The position numbers and the translations under genes are program-made. Of a DNA stretch of 64,000 nucleotides, positions 8,117 to 17,942 are shown one piece after another. A model generated the notes under the pieces. That model was given only the letters and a program-made list of their open reading frames with translations. It was not told the DNA's origin and did no database searches. The DNA comes from Pseudooceanicola algae (GTDB lineage: Bacteria > Pseudomonadota > Alphaproteobacteria > Rhodobacterales > Rhodobacteraceae): contig NZ_CP060436.1 in assembly GCF_003590145.2 (NCBI RefSeq), forward strand, positions 468,001 through 532,000, given 5' to 3'. The stretch's first letter is position 1, and each line of letters begins with the position of its first letter.

Positions 8117-9772
8117 ATGCTGCGCGGGCTGGACATACGCGACCTGCTGATCATCGACCGCCTGGAATTGGATTTCCAACCGGGTCTCAACGTTTTGACC
8201 GGCGAAACCGGTGCGGGGAAATCCATTCTGCTGGATTCGCTCGGCTTCGTGCTTGGCTGGCGCGGTCGCGCCGATCTGGTGCGCAGCGGCGCGGCGCAGG
8301 GCGAGGTCACGGCCATTTTCGACCTGTCCCCCGCTCATGCCGCCCGCGCCGTGCTGGAAGAAGCCGGATTGCCCGCCGGGGACGAACTTATCCTGCGCCG
8401 GGTCAATACGGCTGACGGGCGCAAGACCGCCTGGATCAACGACCGCCGTGCCTCCGGCGAGGTGCTGCGGCGGCTGTCGGAGACCTTGGTGGAACTGCAT
8501 GGCCAGCACGATGACCGCGGGCTGCTGAACGCCGCCGGTCACCGGGCGATCCTGGACCGTTTCGCCGATCACGACCCCCTGCGCCGCGCGACCCGCGAGG
8601 AATGGCGCAACCGCAACGCTGCCGCCAAGGCGCTGGATGTGGCCCGCGCAGCCCTGGCCGAGGTTGCCGCCGAAGAGGATTTCCTGCGTCACGCGGTTGC
8701 CGAACTGGACAAGCTCGCGCCGGAACCGGGCGAAGATGCGCGGCTCGACACCCACCGCCGCCGGATGCAGGCCGCCGAAAAGGTCCGCGCCGATATTGCC
8801 CGGGCCGAGGCGATCCTGGGTCTCGACGGGGCCGAAGGGGCCATGGGCGACGCGCTGTGCTGGCTCGAAGGCGCGGCCGAAGGCACGGAGGGGCGCCTGG
8901 ATGCGCCGATTGCCGCCCTGTCGCGCGCCCTGACCGAACTGGGCGAGGCCAGCGATGGCGTGTCGCGTTGCCTGCAGGACCTTGAGTTCGATCCCCTCGA
9001 CCTTGAAGCGACCGAGGAGCGGCTGTTCACCCTGCGTGGCATCGCCCGCAAGCATGACGTGCCCGCCGATGCGTTGGCCGATCTGTCCGACACCCTGTCG
9101 CAACGGCTGGCCGATCTCGACAGCGGAACGGAACGTATCGCGGATCTTGAGCGCGCCTTTTCCGGGGCGAAAGCCCGCTACGAAGCCGCCGCACTTGCCC
9201 TGGCGCAATCGCGCCGCGCGGCGGCGCAGCGGCTGGATCGGGCGGTGGAATCCGAACTGGCCCCGCTGCGCATGGATCGCGCCCGTTTCGAGACCCGCTT
9301 TACGGAGGCAGACCCGGGCCCCGAGGGACGCGACGAGGTCTCCTTTACCGTGGCCACCAACCCCGGTGCACCTGCCGGCCCGCTGGCCAAGATCGCCTCG
9401 GGCGGCGAGCTTAGCCGCTTTCTGCTGGCGCTGAAGGTCTGCCTGACCGGTACCGACCCCGAGTTGACGATGATCTTCGACGAGATCGACCGCGGTGTCG
9501 GCGGCGCGACGGCGGATGCGGTCGGTCGGCGGCTGGCGGATCTGGCCTCCGGTGGGCAGGTCCTTGTCGTCACCCATTCGCCGCAGGTGGCCGCGCGCGG
9601 GGCGCATCACTGGCAGGTCTCCAAGCGGGTCGAGAACGATGTGACCCTGTCCACCGTCACGGCCCTGTCGCCCGAGGCCCGCGTCGACGAGCTGGCCCGG
9701 ATGCTGTCGGGCGATGCCATCACCGCCGAGGCGCGTGCAGCCGCGCGCCGCCTGATAGGGGACGCCGCCTAG
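8117..9772 (+). CDS. recN: DNA repair protein RecN
   Basis: RecN is an SMC-like ATPase acting at double-strand breaks. The chosen start, ATG 8117 (MLRGLDIRDLLIIDRLEL), gives 551 residues, the usual family length; a frame extending upstream to 8051 does not resemble RecN. Walker A GETGAGKS is at residues 29-36. A long Ala/Glu/Arg-rich coiled-coil region occupies the middle. The ABC signature ASGGELSRF is near residue 428 and Walker B TMIFDEIDRGVGG near 450, followed by the H-loop VVTHSPQVA. The gene stands alone between bamD and the ClC transporter. Confidence 0.96.
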   Translation: MLRGLDIRDLLIIDRLELDFQPGLNVLTGETGAGKSILLDSLGFVLGWRGRADLVRSGAAQGEVTAIFDLSPAHAARAVLEEAGLPAGDELILRRVNTADGRKTAWINDRRASGEVLRRLSETLVELHGQHDDRGLLNAAGHRAILDRFADHDPLRRATREEWRNRNAAAKALDVARAALAEVAAEEDFLRHAVAELDKLAPEPGEDARLDTHRRRMQAAEKVRADIARAEAILGLDGAEGAMGDALCWLEGAAEGTEGRLDAPIAALSRALTELGEASDGVSRCLQDLEFDPLDLEATEERLFTLRGIARKHDVPADALADLSDTLSQRLADLDSGTERIADLERAFSGAKARYEAAALALAQSRRAAAQRLDRAVESELAPLRMDRARFETRFTEADPGPEGRDEVSFTVATNPGAPAGPLAKIASGGELSRFLLALKVCLTGTDPELTMIFDEIDRGVGGATADAVGRRLADLASGGQVLVVTHSPQVAARGAHHWQVSKRVENDVTLSTVTALSPEARVDELARMLSGDAITAEARAAARRLIGDAA

Positions 9773-9799
9773 GGCCCGGTACGGGCGCAGGACAGAAAA

Positions 9800-11590
9800 G
9801 TGGCGAAGACGCCGCGCCGTGCGGCTAAGGCAGCTTGCGGGCTTTTGTCGGCCCAGTCCCTGACCTATCAGGGAAGGATCGGGCCGGTTGGAAAGATGGA
9901 CATGGCAAAACGGGCAGGTTTGCGACGAGATTTCCGGACGGTCGGGCTTGTGACCCAGGCCGAGACCGGCTGGAAGCGCCTGAAGGGCGAAATGCCCCGG
10001 CAGATAACGCTGTGGTTCATCGCGCTGGCGGTCGGCATCGCTGCGGGGATCGCCGCGTTGGTCTTTCGCAAGTCCATCGCCTGGCTGCAACATGTGGTCT
10101 ACGGGGCCGAGGACGTCCATCTGCTGCATACATTCGTCGGCACACTGCCCTGGCAGGTCGTGCTGATCACGCCGATCATCGGCGGGCTGGTCGTGGGGCT
10201 GCTGCTGCACTGGTTCACGCCGGATGGCCGGGTCCGGTCGGTGGCGGATGTCATCGAAGGCGCCGCCCTGCATGAAGGCCGGGTGGAAACGCGGGCCGGG
10301 CTGGCCTCGGCGCTGGCCTCGTTGATCACACTGGGGACCGGTGGGTCCACGGGGCGCGAAGGGCCGGTGGTGCATATGGCCGGGCTGATTGCCGCCTGGG
10401 CGCTGCGCTGGATGCGGGCCGATCCCCAGACCGGGCGCGATCTGCTGGGCTGCGCGGTGGCGGCGGCGGTCTCGGCTTCTTTCAACGCACCGATTGCCGG
10501 GGCGCTGTTCGCGCTTGAGGTGGTGCTGCGCCATTTCGCCATCCATGCCTTTGCCCCCATCGTGATCGCCTCGGTCGCCGGGGCGGTCATCAACCGGCTG
10601 GAATTCGGCGGCGGCGCGGAATTCCTGCTGAACGACAGTTCGGCTTTGCAATTCTACGAAGAGCTGCCCGCCTTCCTGATGCTGGGCGCGGTCTGCGGTG
10701 TCGTCGCCGGGCTGCTGATGCTGGCCTTCTTCATGGCCGAGGACGTGGCGGGCCACCTTCAGAAACGCCTGCACATTCCGCGATGGCTGCGGCCCATGGG
10801 GGCGGGGGCCATGTTGGGCGCCATCGCGATCTGGTTCCCGCATATCATCGGGGTCGGCTATGAAACCACCAGCCGCGCGCTACTGGGCCAGATCACCCTG
10901 CGCGAAGCGGTCCTGCTTGCGGCGACCAAGGGGGTGGCCACGGCGATCACCTATGGCGGGCGGATGGGGGGCGGTGTCTTTTCCCCGTCGCTGATGGTCG
11001 GGGCGCTGACCGGGCTGGCCTTTGGCATCATCGCGACGGCTGTCTTCCCCGATATGTCGGGCACCCCGCGCCTTTATGCGCTGGCCGGGCTGGGCGGCGT
11101 GGCAGCCGCCGTCCTGGGCGCGCCGATTTCCACCACGCTGATCGTCTTCGAGCTGACGGGGGATTGGCAAACGGCCCTCGCGGTCATGGTGACGGTGTCG
11201 ATCTCGACCGCGATCGGATCGCGGATCGTCGACCGGTCCTTCTTCCTGACGCAGTTGGAGCGCCGCGACATCCATCTGGCTGCGGGGCCGCAAAGCTATC
11301 TTCTGGCTCTGTTCATCAGTCAGGACGTTATGCGGGCCCCGGATCACGACAATGCTGCCCCGGAAGACCGCTGCTGGGAACTGATCGAGCAAGGCACCTA
11401 CCTGAGCGACAGCAGCACACTGGCCGCCGCGCTGCCGGCGTTTGAACGGACGGGCCAGCCCTTCCTGCCGGTGCTGCGCCTTACCGATGCCAATTCGCCG
11501 CCCGAACTGCTGGGCGCGCTGTTCCACGTCGATGCGCTGCGGGTCTACAACAAGGCGCTGGCGGCAACCGCGGCCGAGGAGCATAGCTGA
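9800..11590 (+). CDS. ClC-family chloride channel/antiporter
   Basis: This is an integral membrane protein of the ClC family (Cl- channel or Cl-/H+ exchanger). The gating-glutamate motif GREGPVV is present (E187 in the longest reading), as is the helix-N-like motif GGVFSPSLMVG. There are about ten hydrophobic segments between residues 68 and 480, then a roughly 100-residue cytoplasmic tail that could be a degenerate regulatory domain. The helix-D GSGIP motif of E. coli ClcA is replaced by GRVRSVADVIEG. The start is uncertain. GTG 9800 has a good AGGA seven bases upstream, whereas ATG 9896 or 9902 would put the first membrane helix at the usual distance from the N terminus. Confidence 0.88.
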   Translation: MAKTPRRAAKAACGLLSAQSLTYQGRIGPVGKMDMAKRAGLRRDFRTVGLVTQAETGWKRLKGEMPRQITLWFIALAVGIAAGIAALVFRKSIAWLQHVVYGAEDVHLLHTFVGTLPWQVVLITPIIGGLVVGLLLHWFTPDGRVRSVADVIEGAALHEGRVETRAGLASALASLITLGTGGSTGREGPVVHMAGLIAAWALRWMRADPQTGRDLLGCAVAAAVSASFNAPIAGALFALEVVLRHFAIHAFAPIVIASVAGAVINRLEFGGGAEFLLNDSSALQFYEELPAFLMLGAVCGVVAGLLMLAFFMAEDVAGHLQKRLHIPRWLRPMGAGAMLGAIAIWFPHIIGVGYETTSRALLGQITLREAVLLAATKGVATAITYGGRMGGGVFSPSLMVGALTGLAFGIIATAVFPDMSGTPRLYALAGLGGVAAAVLGAPISTTLIVFELTGDWQTALAVMVTVSISTAIGSRIVDRSFFLTQLERRDIHLAAGPQSYLLALFISQDVMRAPDHDNAAPEDRCWELIEQGTYLSDSSTLAAALPAFERTGQPFLPVLRLTDANSPPELLGALFHVDALRVYNKALAATAAEEHS

Positions 11591-11635
11591 TCCAGCCCGA
11601 TGATCCGGCCCTATGATCCCGCTATCCAGGACATG

Positions 11636-11671
11636 AAAAGACCGGGGCCCGTTGCCGGGGCCCGGTCTTTT
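11636..11671. terminator. Bidirectional terminator between the ClC gene and the DUF427 gene
   Basis: AAAAGACCGGG at 11636-11646 pairs perfectly with CCCGGTCTTTT at 11661-11671, with further GC pairing possible inside. A-run and T-run flank the stem symmetrically, so it can end transcription from both converging genes. Confidence 0.88.
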
Positions 11672-11700
11672 CGCATGACATGCCCGGTTCGGGCGCCGGA

Positions 11701-12048
11701 TCAGATCTGTTCGATGGTCACGAAATCCGTGGCATAGAAGGCGATGTGCTCCCGCACCCGCTCGGCGTCGGGCAGAGGGTCCTCATAGCTCCAGGCGGCG
11801 TTTTTCAGCGTCTGGCTTTTGGTGACGATCGAAAAATAGGACGCATCCCCCTTCTTCGGGCAATGGGTTGTGTGCTCGGTGCGATCCAGGAAGGCCATGG
11901 CGATATCTGCCCGCGGGAAATAGATCACGTCGTGCAGATCCTTCTCGCTCAGGACCAGGGCATTGCGGCTTTCCACCAGCACCGCGCCGCCGGCGCGCAC
12001 CGTCCAAGTTCCTTCCGCAGCGCGGATTCTCATATCGTTCATGTGCAT
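11701..12048 (-). CDS. DUF427 domain protein
   Basis: This 115-residue cytosolic protein matches the DUF427 family by the pattern TWTVRAGGAVLVESRNALVLSE, VIYFPRADIAMAFL, THCPKKGDASYF and AAWSYEDPLP. The His-Cys-Pro-Lys-Lys-Gly core is the family hallmark. The biochemical function is unknown. Three ATGs are possible: 12048, 12042 (best spacing, eight bases from AAGGGG) and 12033; the difference is at most five residues. It is convergent with the ClC gene and apparently monocistronic. Confidence 0.85.
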   Translation of the reverse strand: MHMNDMRIRAAEGTWTVRAGGAVLVESRNALVLSEKDLHDVIYFPRADIAMAFLDRTEHTTHCPKKGDASYFSIVTKSQTLKNAAWSYEDPLPDAERVREHIAFYATDFVTIEQI

Positions 12049-12157
12049 TTCCCCTTCGGCGCTCCTGTCCTGCCCGCCGGATGTAACACGCGCATGTCAG
12101 CGCAAACATCCCTTCTTTCGGCGAGCACCTTTCGCGGGCGCTGCGCCCTGGCGGGGG

Positions 12158-13969
12158 TCAGAGTTTTTCAGTCGCGCGATCCAACCACAAACGGGTCTTG
12201 TCGTCCAGCAGGGGGCCGACCTTGTCACGGCAGGCAGCGTGGTAGCTGTCCAGCCAATCGCGTTCCTCGGGGCTCAGGAGCTCTGACAGGATCAGGCGGC
12301 GGTCGATGGGCACGAAGGTCAGGGTCTCGAAGCTCAGCATCGCGCGATCATCGGCGCCGGGCAGATCCGGGGCGGGCTCCACGACGATCAGGTTCTCGAT
12401 GCGGATGCCAAAGGCGCCCTCGCGGTAATAGCCCGGTTCGTTGGACAGGATCATGCCCGGTTCGAAAGGCACGTCGCTGACCCGGCTCAGGCGCTGCGGG
12501 CCTTCGTGGACGCAAAGATAGCTTCCGACGCCATGTCCGGTGCCGTGGTCGTAATCCTGTCCCGCCAGCCACAGCGGATAGCGCGCCAGCGCATCCAGGT
12601 GCTGCCCGGCAAGCCCGCGCGGAAAGCGCAGGCGCGACACGGCGATCATGCCCTTCAATACGCGGGTGAAGGCGGCCTTTTCGTCGGCCCCCGTATCGCC
12701 GCCGACCAGAAGGGTGCGGGTGATATCGGTGGTCCCGTCCAGGTATTGCCCGCCGGAATCCAGCACCACCAGCTGGCCGTCTTCCAGCTGCCGGTTGCTG
12801 TCCGTGGAAACCTTGTAATGGGGCAGCGCGCCATTGGCGCCGGCGCCGGCGATGGTGTCGAAGCTGATTTCCATCAGGCCGTTGGTTTCCCGCCGGAAGA
12901 TCTCCAGCCGGGTGGCAAGGTCGATCTCTGTCAGGGTGGTCTGGGCGGCGGCGTCATACCAGGCAAGGAAGCGGCACATGGCCTGGGCATCGCGCAGATG
13001 GGCGGCGCGGGCGCCGGCAATTTCGGTGGGGTTCTTGCGGGCCTTGGGCAGAACGCAGGGATCACTGTCCCAGGCGATCTCGGCCCCCGCAAGACGCTGT
13101 TCGACCCAGACCGGGCAGGAGGCCGGATCAAGCCGGATCTGCCCGGTCGCCTCGTCCGAAAGACGTTCCAGCGTCGGGCCGAAGGCGGATGGTTCCTCGA
13201 CCGTGACTTCGGTGCCGAGGTGGTCGATCAGCGCTTCTTCGACCTTGGCATAGCTGGCGAACAGGGTGACCTGGCCGCTGGCATGCAGCAGCGCAAAGGC
13301 ATGGGCCACCGGGTTGCGGTCAATGTCGCTGCCGCGGATGTTCAGCAACCAGGCGATGCTGTCGGGCAGGGTCAACACGGCGGTTTCCTGACCCGCTTCG
13401 CGCAAGGTCGCCGCAAGGCGTGCGATCTTCGAGGTCAGTTCCTCGCCCGCGAAATCGAGCGGTTGGGGCACGATATTGCCCTCGGGCGGGGCAGGCTGGT
13501 CGGGCCAGACCGCGTCGAGCGGGTTGGCGTCCAGCGGGCGCAGGGTCAGGCCGCTGCCTTTCAGGGCCTTGGTCAGGCGCGCGATCTCGGCGCGGGTATG
13601 CAGCCAGGGATCAAAGCCCAGCACGCCGCCCTCGGGCAGCACCCGGCGCAGCCAGGGGCCGGGCTGTGTCGCGGGCCAGTCGAGCTTTTCGATGGTGGGG
13701 TCGGTCTGTTCACGGGCCTGCACGGTATAGCGGCCATCGACGAAGAGCCCGGCGGTGTCGGTTGTCACGATGCAGAACCCGGCCGAGCCGGTGAAGCCGG
13801 TCAGCCAGGCCAGCCGGTCATCGCGCGGGGCGACATATTCGCCCTGGTGCGCATCGGCGCGCGGCACGAGAAAGGCATCGACGCCGCAAGCCGTCATTGC
13901 GCTGCGCAGATCGGCAAGGCGGGGTGGCCCCTGGTCGGGCGAGCTTTGGCTTTCGAAGGTCTGGAACAT
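12158..13969 (-). CDS. pepP: M24-family aminopeptidase P (Xaa-Pro aminopeptidase)
   Basis: This metallopeptidase removes the N-terminal residue from peptides with Pro at position 2. It has 603 residues from ATG 13969 (MFQTFESQSSPDQG), which has GAGAG just upstream. This long form has two creatinase-like N-terminal domains (about 20-300), then the pita-bread catalytic domain. Metal ligands are visible: both Asp in LDSGGQYLDGTTDITR, His in HGTGHGVG, Glu in SNEPGYY and Glu in IRIENL. A roughly 60-residue C-terminal extension (LLSPEERDWLDSYHAAC) is typical of the long, eukaryote-like group. It lies 50 bases after cobT on the same strand and is probably co-transcribed. Confidence 0.92.
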   Translation of the reverse strand: MFQTFESQSSPDQGPPRLADLRSAMTACGVDAFLVPRADAHQGEYVAPRDDRLAWLTGFTGSAGFCIVTTDTAGLFVDGRYTVQAREQTDPTIEKLDWPATQPGPWLRRVLPEGGVLGFDPWLHTRAEIARLTKALKGSGLTLRPLDANPLDAVWPDQPAPPEGNIVPQPLDFAGEELTSKIARLAATLREAGQETAVLTLPDSIAWLLNIRGSDIDRNPVAHAFALLHASGQVTLFASYAKVEEALIDHLGTEVTVEEPSAFGPTLERLSDEATGQIRLDPASCPVWVEQRLAGAEIAWDSDPCVLPKARKNPTEIAGARAAHLRDAQAMCRFLAWYDAAAQTTLTEIDLATRLEIFRRETNGLMEISFDTIAGAGANGALPHYKVSTDSNRQLEDGQLVVLDSGGQYLDGTTDITRTLLVGGDTGADEKAAFTRVLKGMIAVSRLRFPRGLAGQHLDALARYPLWLAGQDYDHGTGHGVGSYLCVHEGPQRLSRVSDVPFEPGMILSNEPGYYREGAFGIRIENLIVVEPAPDLPGADDRAMLSFETLTFVPIDRRLILSELLSPEERDWLDSYHAACRDKVGPLLDDKTRLWLDRATEKL

Positions 13970-14019
13970 CTCTCTCGCTTCCCCGAAGGCGCGGGGGTGC
14001 TGGCCCCCGACGCCGTCGA

Positions 14020-15894
14020 TCACATCGCCTTGCGAATGCCGACCATCCGGGCCTGCGCCCTTGGGTCGTTGTCGAACAGGCTGGCCAGTTGCTCGGTCAT
14101 CGCCCCGGCCAGCTGATCAACATCGGTGATGGTGACGGCGCGCTGGTAATACCGCGTCACGTCATGGCCGATGCCGATGGCGATCAGTTCGACCTGGCGG
14201 CGCTTTTCCACCATGGCGATCACGTCGCGCAGGTGCTTTTCAAGGAAGCTGGCGGAATTGACGCTGAGGGTGGAATCATCCACCGGTGCCCCGTCCGAGA
14301 TCACCATCAGGATCTTGCGCGCCTCGCGCCGGGCCACGGTGCGCCGATGTGCCCATTCCAGGGCCTCGCCGTCGATGTTTTCCTTCAGCAGGCCTTCCTT
14401 CATCATCAGCCCGAGGTTGGAGCGCGACCGCCGCCAGGGCGCATCCGCCTGCTTGTAGACGATGTGGCGCAGGTCGTTCAGGCGGCCGGGTTGCTGTGGT
14501 CGGCCATCGGCCAGCCATTTCTCGCGGCTCTGGCCACCTTTCCAGGCGCGGGTGGTGAATCCGAGGATCTCGACCTTGACCGAGCAGCGTTCCAGTGTGC
14601 GCGCCAGCACATCCGCACAGATCGCCGCGATCGAGATCGGGCGGCCGCGCATCGAGCCGGAGTTGTCCAGCAGCAGCGTCACCACGGTATCGCGGAATTC
14701 GGTGTCCTTTTCGACCTTGAAGGACAGGGGCGTCGTCGGGTTCGCCACCACGCGCGCAAGGCGCCCGGCATCCAGGATGCCTTCTTCCAGGTCGAATTCC
14801 CAGCTGCGGTTCTGCTGCGCCTGAAGACGGCGTTGCAGCTTGTTCGCCAACCGCCCCACCGCGCCTTTCAGCGGGTCGAGCTGCTGGTCGAGATAGGCGC
14901 GCAGCCGGTCCAGTTCGGCCGGGTCGGCAAGTTCGTCGGCCAGCACCTCTTCGTCGAAATCGCGGACATAGACGGTGTAATTGGGATCGGCGTCGCTGAC
15001 GGGCGCAGGGGCGGGCGGTTCCATCGGGGCTTCGCCCTCTGGCATCTCGGCCTCTTCGCCGGCCTCCTGATCGGCCATGTCATCGGCGCTGACCTCGGCT
15101 TCCGAGGGGTCCTGTTCCTGCTCCTGGCTTTGCTCGGGGCTGGCTTCGGGCTGATCGTCGCTGTCGTCATTGCCGGTGGAATCGGGATCCTGTTCCTCTT
15201 CCTCGCCGTCCTGGGCCTCGTCGTCGGCCTCGTCGTCCTCGCCATCCGGGTCATCTCCCAGCTGGTCGCCATAGCCGAAATCCTCGATGATCTTGCGGGC
15301 GAATTTGGCAAAGGCGGCGGGGTCCGAGATCTTGGCCTGAAGATCCTCCAGCGTCTCGGCGGCGCGTTCCTCCATGAAGGGGCGCCAAAGCTCCATCACG
15401 TTGTCCGCGCCTTCCGGCATGGGGCGGCCCGTGGCCAGATGGCGGATCAGGTAGCCGGCAGCAACGGCCATCGGGGCATCCTGCTGTTTGGTGATCCCGG
15501 CATAGCCGGCGCGCTTGGCCTCGGCGGCGATCTTGTGGTCGATATTGCCGGCCGTTCCCGGCATGTCACGGGCGCCCATGGCCTCGCAGCGCGCGGTTTC
15601 CATCGCGTCGTAAAGCTCGCGCGCCATCTGCCCGTCCGGGGTGTAGCGCGCATGGGTGCCGGTATCGTGGTACTTGTGATGCAGGGCCAGCGCATCCGCC
15701 GTGCCACGGGCCAGAAGGACTTCTTCCTTCGACAGGCGGCGGCTGATCTGTGGCAGGCGCACGGAATCACCGCTCTTGCCAGAGGGGTCGACCGAATACT
15801 GGACGTTCAGGTCGGAATCATTGGCCATGACCTTGGTGGCCTCGGCCAGAGCCTTCTTGAACGGATCTGCGGGATTATCGCTGGGTTTGTTCAT
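14020..15894 (-). CDS. cobT: Aerobic cobaltochelatase subunit CobT
   Basis: CobT works with CobS as the AAA+ chaperone part of the CobN-CobS-CobT complex that inserts cobalt into hydrogenobyrinate a,c-diamide. The start ATG 15894 ([16 protein letters not shown]) gives 624 residues. The N-terminal region (1-210) is followed by a strongly acidic linker (about 215-300: runs of Asp/Glu). A von Willebrand A domain at the C terminus carries the MIDAS motif DNSGSM near residue 409. This is the same plan as magnesium chelatase ChlD. CobS is encoded upstream on the same strand with one small secreted protein between; cobN is not in the window. Confidence 0.95.
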   Translation of the reverse strand: MNKPSDNPADPFKKALAEATKVMANDSDLNVQYSVDPSGKSGDSVRLPQISRRLSKEEVLLARGTADALALHHKYHDTGTHARYTPDGQMARELYDAMETARCEAMGARDMPGTAGNIDHKIAAEAKRAGYAGITKQQDAPMAVAAGYLIRHLATGRPMPEGADNVMELWRPFMEERAAETLEDLQAKISDPAAFAKFARKIIEDFGYGDQLGDDPDGEDDEADDEAQDGEEEEQDPDSTGNDDSDDQPEASPEQSQEQEQDPSEAEVSADDMADQEAGEEAEMPEGEAPMEPPAPAPVSDADPNYTVYVRDFDEEVLADELADPAELDRLRAYLDQQLDPLKGAVGRLANKLQRRLQAQQNRSWEFDLEEGILDAGRLARVVANPTTPLSFKVEKDTEFRDTVVTLLLDNSGSMRGRPISIAAICADVLARTLERCSVKVEILGFTTRAWKGGQSREKWLADGRPQQPGRLNDLRHIVYKQADAPWRRSRSNLGLMMKEGLLKENIDGEALEWAHRRTVARREARKILMVISDGAPVDDSTLSVNSASFLEKHLRDVIAMVEKRRQVELIAIGIGHDVTRYYQRAVTITDVDQLAGAMTEQLASLFDNDPRAQARMVGIRKAM

Positions 15895-16041
15895 GCCAAC
15901 GATAAAGCATCCCGCGCCGGGGCAGGCAAGGGGCAGCCAGAGGCTTGGCGACAGGAAAGCGCAGGGGCCGGGTATTGCGCGACCTGACGGACGGGCGCCG
16001 GGTCGTTTCAAGAGGGTGTCTCGAGGGGGCTGTCGGGGTCT

Positions 16042-16482
16042 TCAGCCGCCGCTTGAGGCGGCGGCGCCACCGGCTTCGCGTTGCTGCGGCAGTAGCGCGT
16101 TGCAGCGGGCCAGAAAACGGGCCGAGACGCGCGTCGCGCGCGCCGCTTCCACGGCATCCCAGGAAAAGGCGGCGCGGCGCAGCAAGCGGGCCTGCGCCAC
16201 CTTGGCCTCAAGGCGCAGGGCCCGCACCCGGCTGTCCGCGCCCTCGGGGGCGACCGCATCCAGCAGGTCGATCATCTGGTTGCGGCGTATCGCGGTGGCA
16301 CCAGAGGCCGGGTCCGAGAACAACCATTGGTGCTCCATCTCGGCTGAAAGCCGACCCGCGCAACTGGCGAACAGGCGCACGATCTCTTCAACCGGGGCAG
16401 AGGATCCGGAGCGGGGGAACAATGGCGTCAGGACAAGCGCAAGCGCCAGCCCCGCAGCCGGTAAGCATTTCTGCCGTGCCAT
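16042..16482 (-). CDS. Small secreted protein between cobS and cobT, unknown function
   Basis: A 146-residue product with a Sec signal peptide (about residues 1-29: basic start, LPAAGLALALVLTPLF core, cleavage near GSSA). The rest is helical and rich in Ala/Arg with two Cys (FASCAGRL and ARCNALL), which could form a periplasmic disulfide. GAGG stands six bases before ATG 16482, so the start is well supported. It lies in the cobS-cobT unit, but a periplasmic protein has no evident part in cobalt insertion. I do not recognise a family. Confidence 0.7.
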   Translation of the reverse strand: MARQKCLPAAGLALALVLTPLFPRSGSSAPVEEIVRLFASCAGRLSAEMEHQWLFSDPASGATAIRRNQMIDLLDAVAPEGADSRVRALRLEAKVAQARLLRRAAFSWDAVEAARATRVSARFLARCNALLPQQREAGGAAASSGG

Positions 16483-16706
16483 GGTGAACCTCGAAGGCGG
16501 TGGTCCGGCAGGGTGCCGCGACCAAACGGGCCGAGGTGGGGCGGGTGGGGTAAGCCAGGCGCGCCCTGTCGGTCCTCCATCACCCTAGGGGCGGAAAACT
16601 TGCGATTCGGTTCATGGGTCGCGCGCCGGCCCGGGGTAGGGCGGCGTCAGTCGGGCAGAAATGAAGAGGGGTGGTGGGGCGCGCTGCGAAGTCGCGCCCG
16701 GGGGGC

Positions 16707-16732
16707 GATCAGCCCGAAAATCCGGGCTGATC
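16707..16732 (-). other. Hairpin just downstream of cobS
   Basis: GATCAGCCCG and CGGGCTGATC form a perfect 10-bp stem with a six-base loop, ten bases after the cobS stop. Read along the minus strand no T-run follows the stem, so it may protect the cobS message end or attenuate read-through into the next gene rather than terminate. Confidence 0.5.
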
Positions 16733-16742
16733 GATCAGGTCC

Positions 16743-17726
16743 TCAGCCCGCCGCGACGGCGGCGCTTTCGGGCAGTTCCTCGTCAAAGCAGCGCTGGTAG
16801 AACTCGGCCACGGTCTGGCGTTCAAGCTCGTCGCATTTGTTGAGGAAGGTCAGCCGGAAAGCGTATCCGGTGTTGCGGAAGATCTCGGCATTGGTTGCCC
16901 AATTGATCACGGTACGCGGCGACATGACGGTCGACAGGTCGCCGTTCATGAAGGCGGTGCGGGTCAGCCCGGCCAGGGTCACCATCTGGGAAATGATCCG
17001 GCGGCCCTTCTCCGTGTTGTAGTGAGGCGCCTTCGACAGGATGATCGCGGCCTCGGCATCATGGCTGAGGTAGTTCAGGGTCGCCACCAGGGACCAGCGG
17101 TCCATCTGGGCCTGGTTGATCTGCTGGGTGCCGTGATACAGCCCCGTCGTGTCGCCCAGACCCACCGTGTTCGACGTGGCGAAGAGGCGGAAATACTTGT
17201 TCGGTGTGATGATCTCGTTCTGGTCAAGCAGCGTCAGCTTGCCATCGGTTTCCAGAACCCGCTGGATCACGAACATCACGTCGGCGCGGCCGGCGTCATA
17301 TTCGTCAAAGACGATGGCGGTCGGATTGCGCAGCGCCCAGGGCAGGATTCCTTCGTGGAATTCGGTGACCTGCATGCCATCCTTCAGCTTGATCGCATCC
17401 TTGCCGATCAGGTCGATCCGGCTGATGTGGCTGTCGAGGTTGACGCGCACGCAGGGCCAGTTCAGGCGGGCGGCGACCTGTTCGATGTGGGTCGACTTGC
17501 CCGTACCGTGATAGCCCTGCACCATGACGCGGCGGTTGTGGCTGAACCCGGCCAGAATGGCGAGCGTGGTGTCGGGATCGAAGCGGTAGGTCGGGTCCGC
17601 TTCGGGCACGCGATCCGTCAGGGAATCGAACCCTTTGACGATCATATCGGTATCAATACCAAAGGTTTCGCGCACCGAAATCTCTTCGGTCGGTTTGGCG
17701 TTGATATCCAGTGATCCGTCGGCCAT
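16743..17726 (-). CDS. cobS: Aerobic cobaltochelatase subunit CobS
   Basis: CobS is the AAA+ ATPase subunit of the aerobic (late cobalt insertion) cobaltochelatase. It has 327 residues, the normal length. Walker [10 protein letters not shown] is at 71-79; Walker B is [11 protein letters not shown]; sensor-1-like FATSNTVG follows. The segment [21 protein letters not shown] is highly characteristic of CobS. It is the first gene of the minus-strand set cobS, secreted protein, cobT, pepP. The 216 bases between it and the divergent sigma-factor gene must hold its promoter. Confidence 0.95.
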   Translation of the reverse strand: MADGSLDINAKPTEEISVRETFGIDTDMIVKGFDSLTDRVPEADPTYRFDPDTTLAILAGFSHNRRVMVQGYHGTGKSTHIEQVAARLNWPCVRVNLDSHISRIDLIGKDAIKLKDGMQVTEFHEGILPWALRNPTAIVFDEYDAGRADVMFVIQRVLETDGKLTLLDQNEIITPNKYFRLFATSNTVGLGDTTGLYHGTQQINQAQMDRWSLVATLNYLSHDAEAAIILSKAPHYNTEKGRRIISQMVTLAGLTRTAFMNGDLSTVMSPRTVINWATNAEIFRNTGYAFRLTFLNKCDELERQTVAEFYQRCFDEELPESAAVAAG

Positions 17727-17942
17727 GGTCGGTCAGTCCCTTGTCGTGTTCCTCGCAGTCCGGCAATGCCCCGGACCCTCGACGCACAATATCGAAGCGG
17801 ACAGCGAGCGAAAGGGCAAAAAGCGCGCAGGCGTCCCGCAGCGGGAAACGCAGGCCGGGATGACCGGGGCAGCAAGGCCGGGGGCAGGGGCCGCCAAGGG
17901 GAATGCCCAAGGGCACAAACGGGAGTGGGGAGACAAGCTTAC

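Noticed and set aside
8063-10843. A 926-codon frame on the strand opposite recN and the ClC gene
   Set aside because: It spans two well-supported genes and the spacer between them, and the product is His/Arg/Gly-rich with no domain; a GC shadow.
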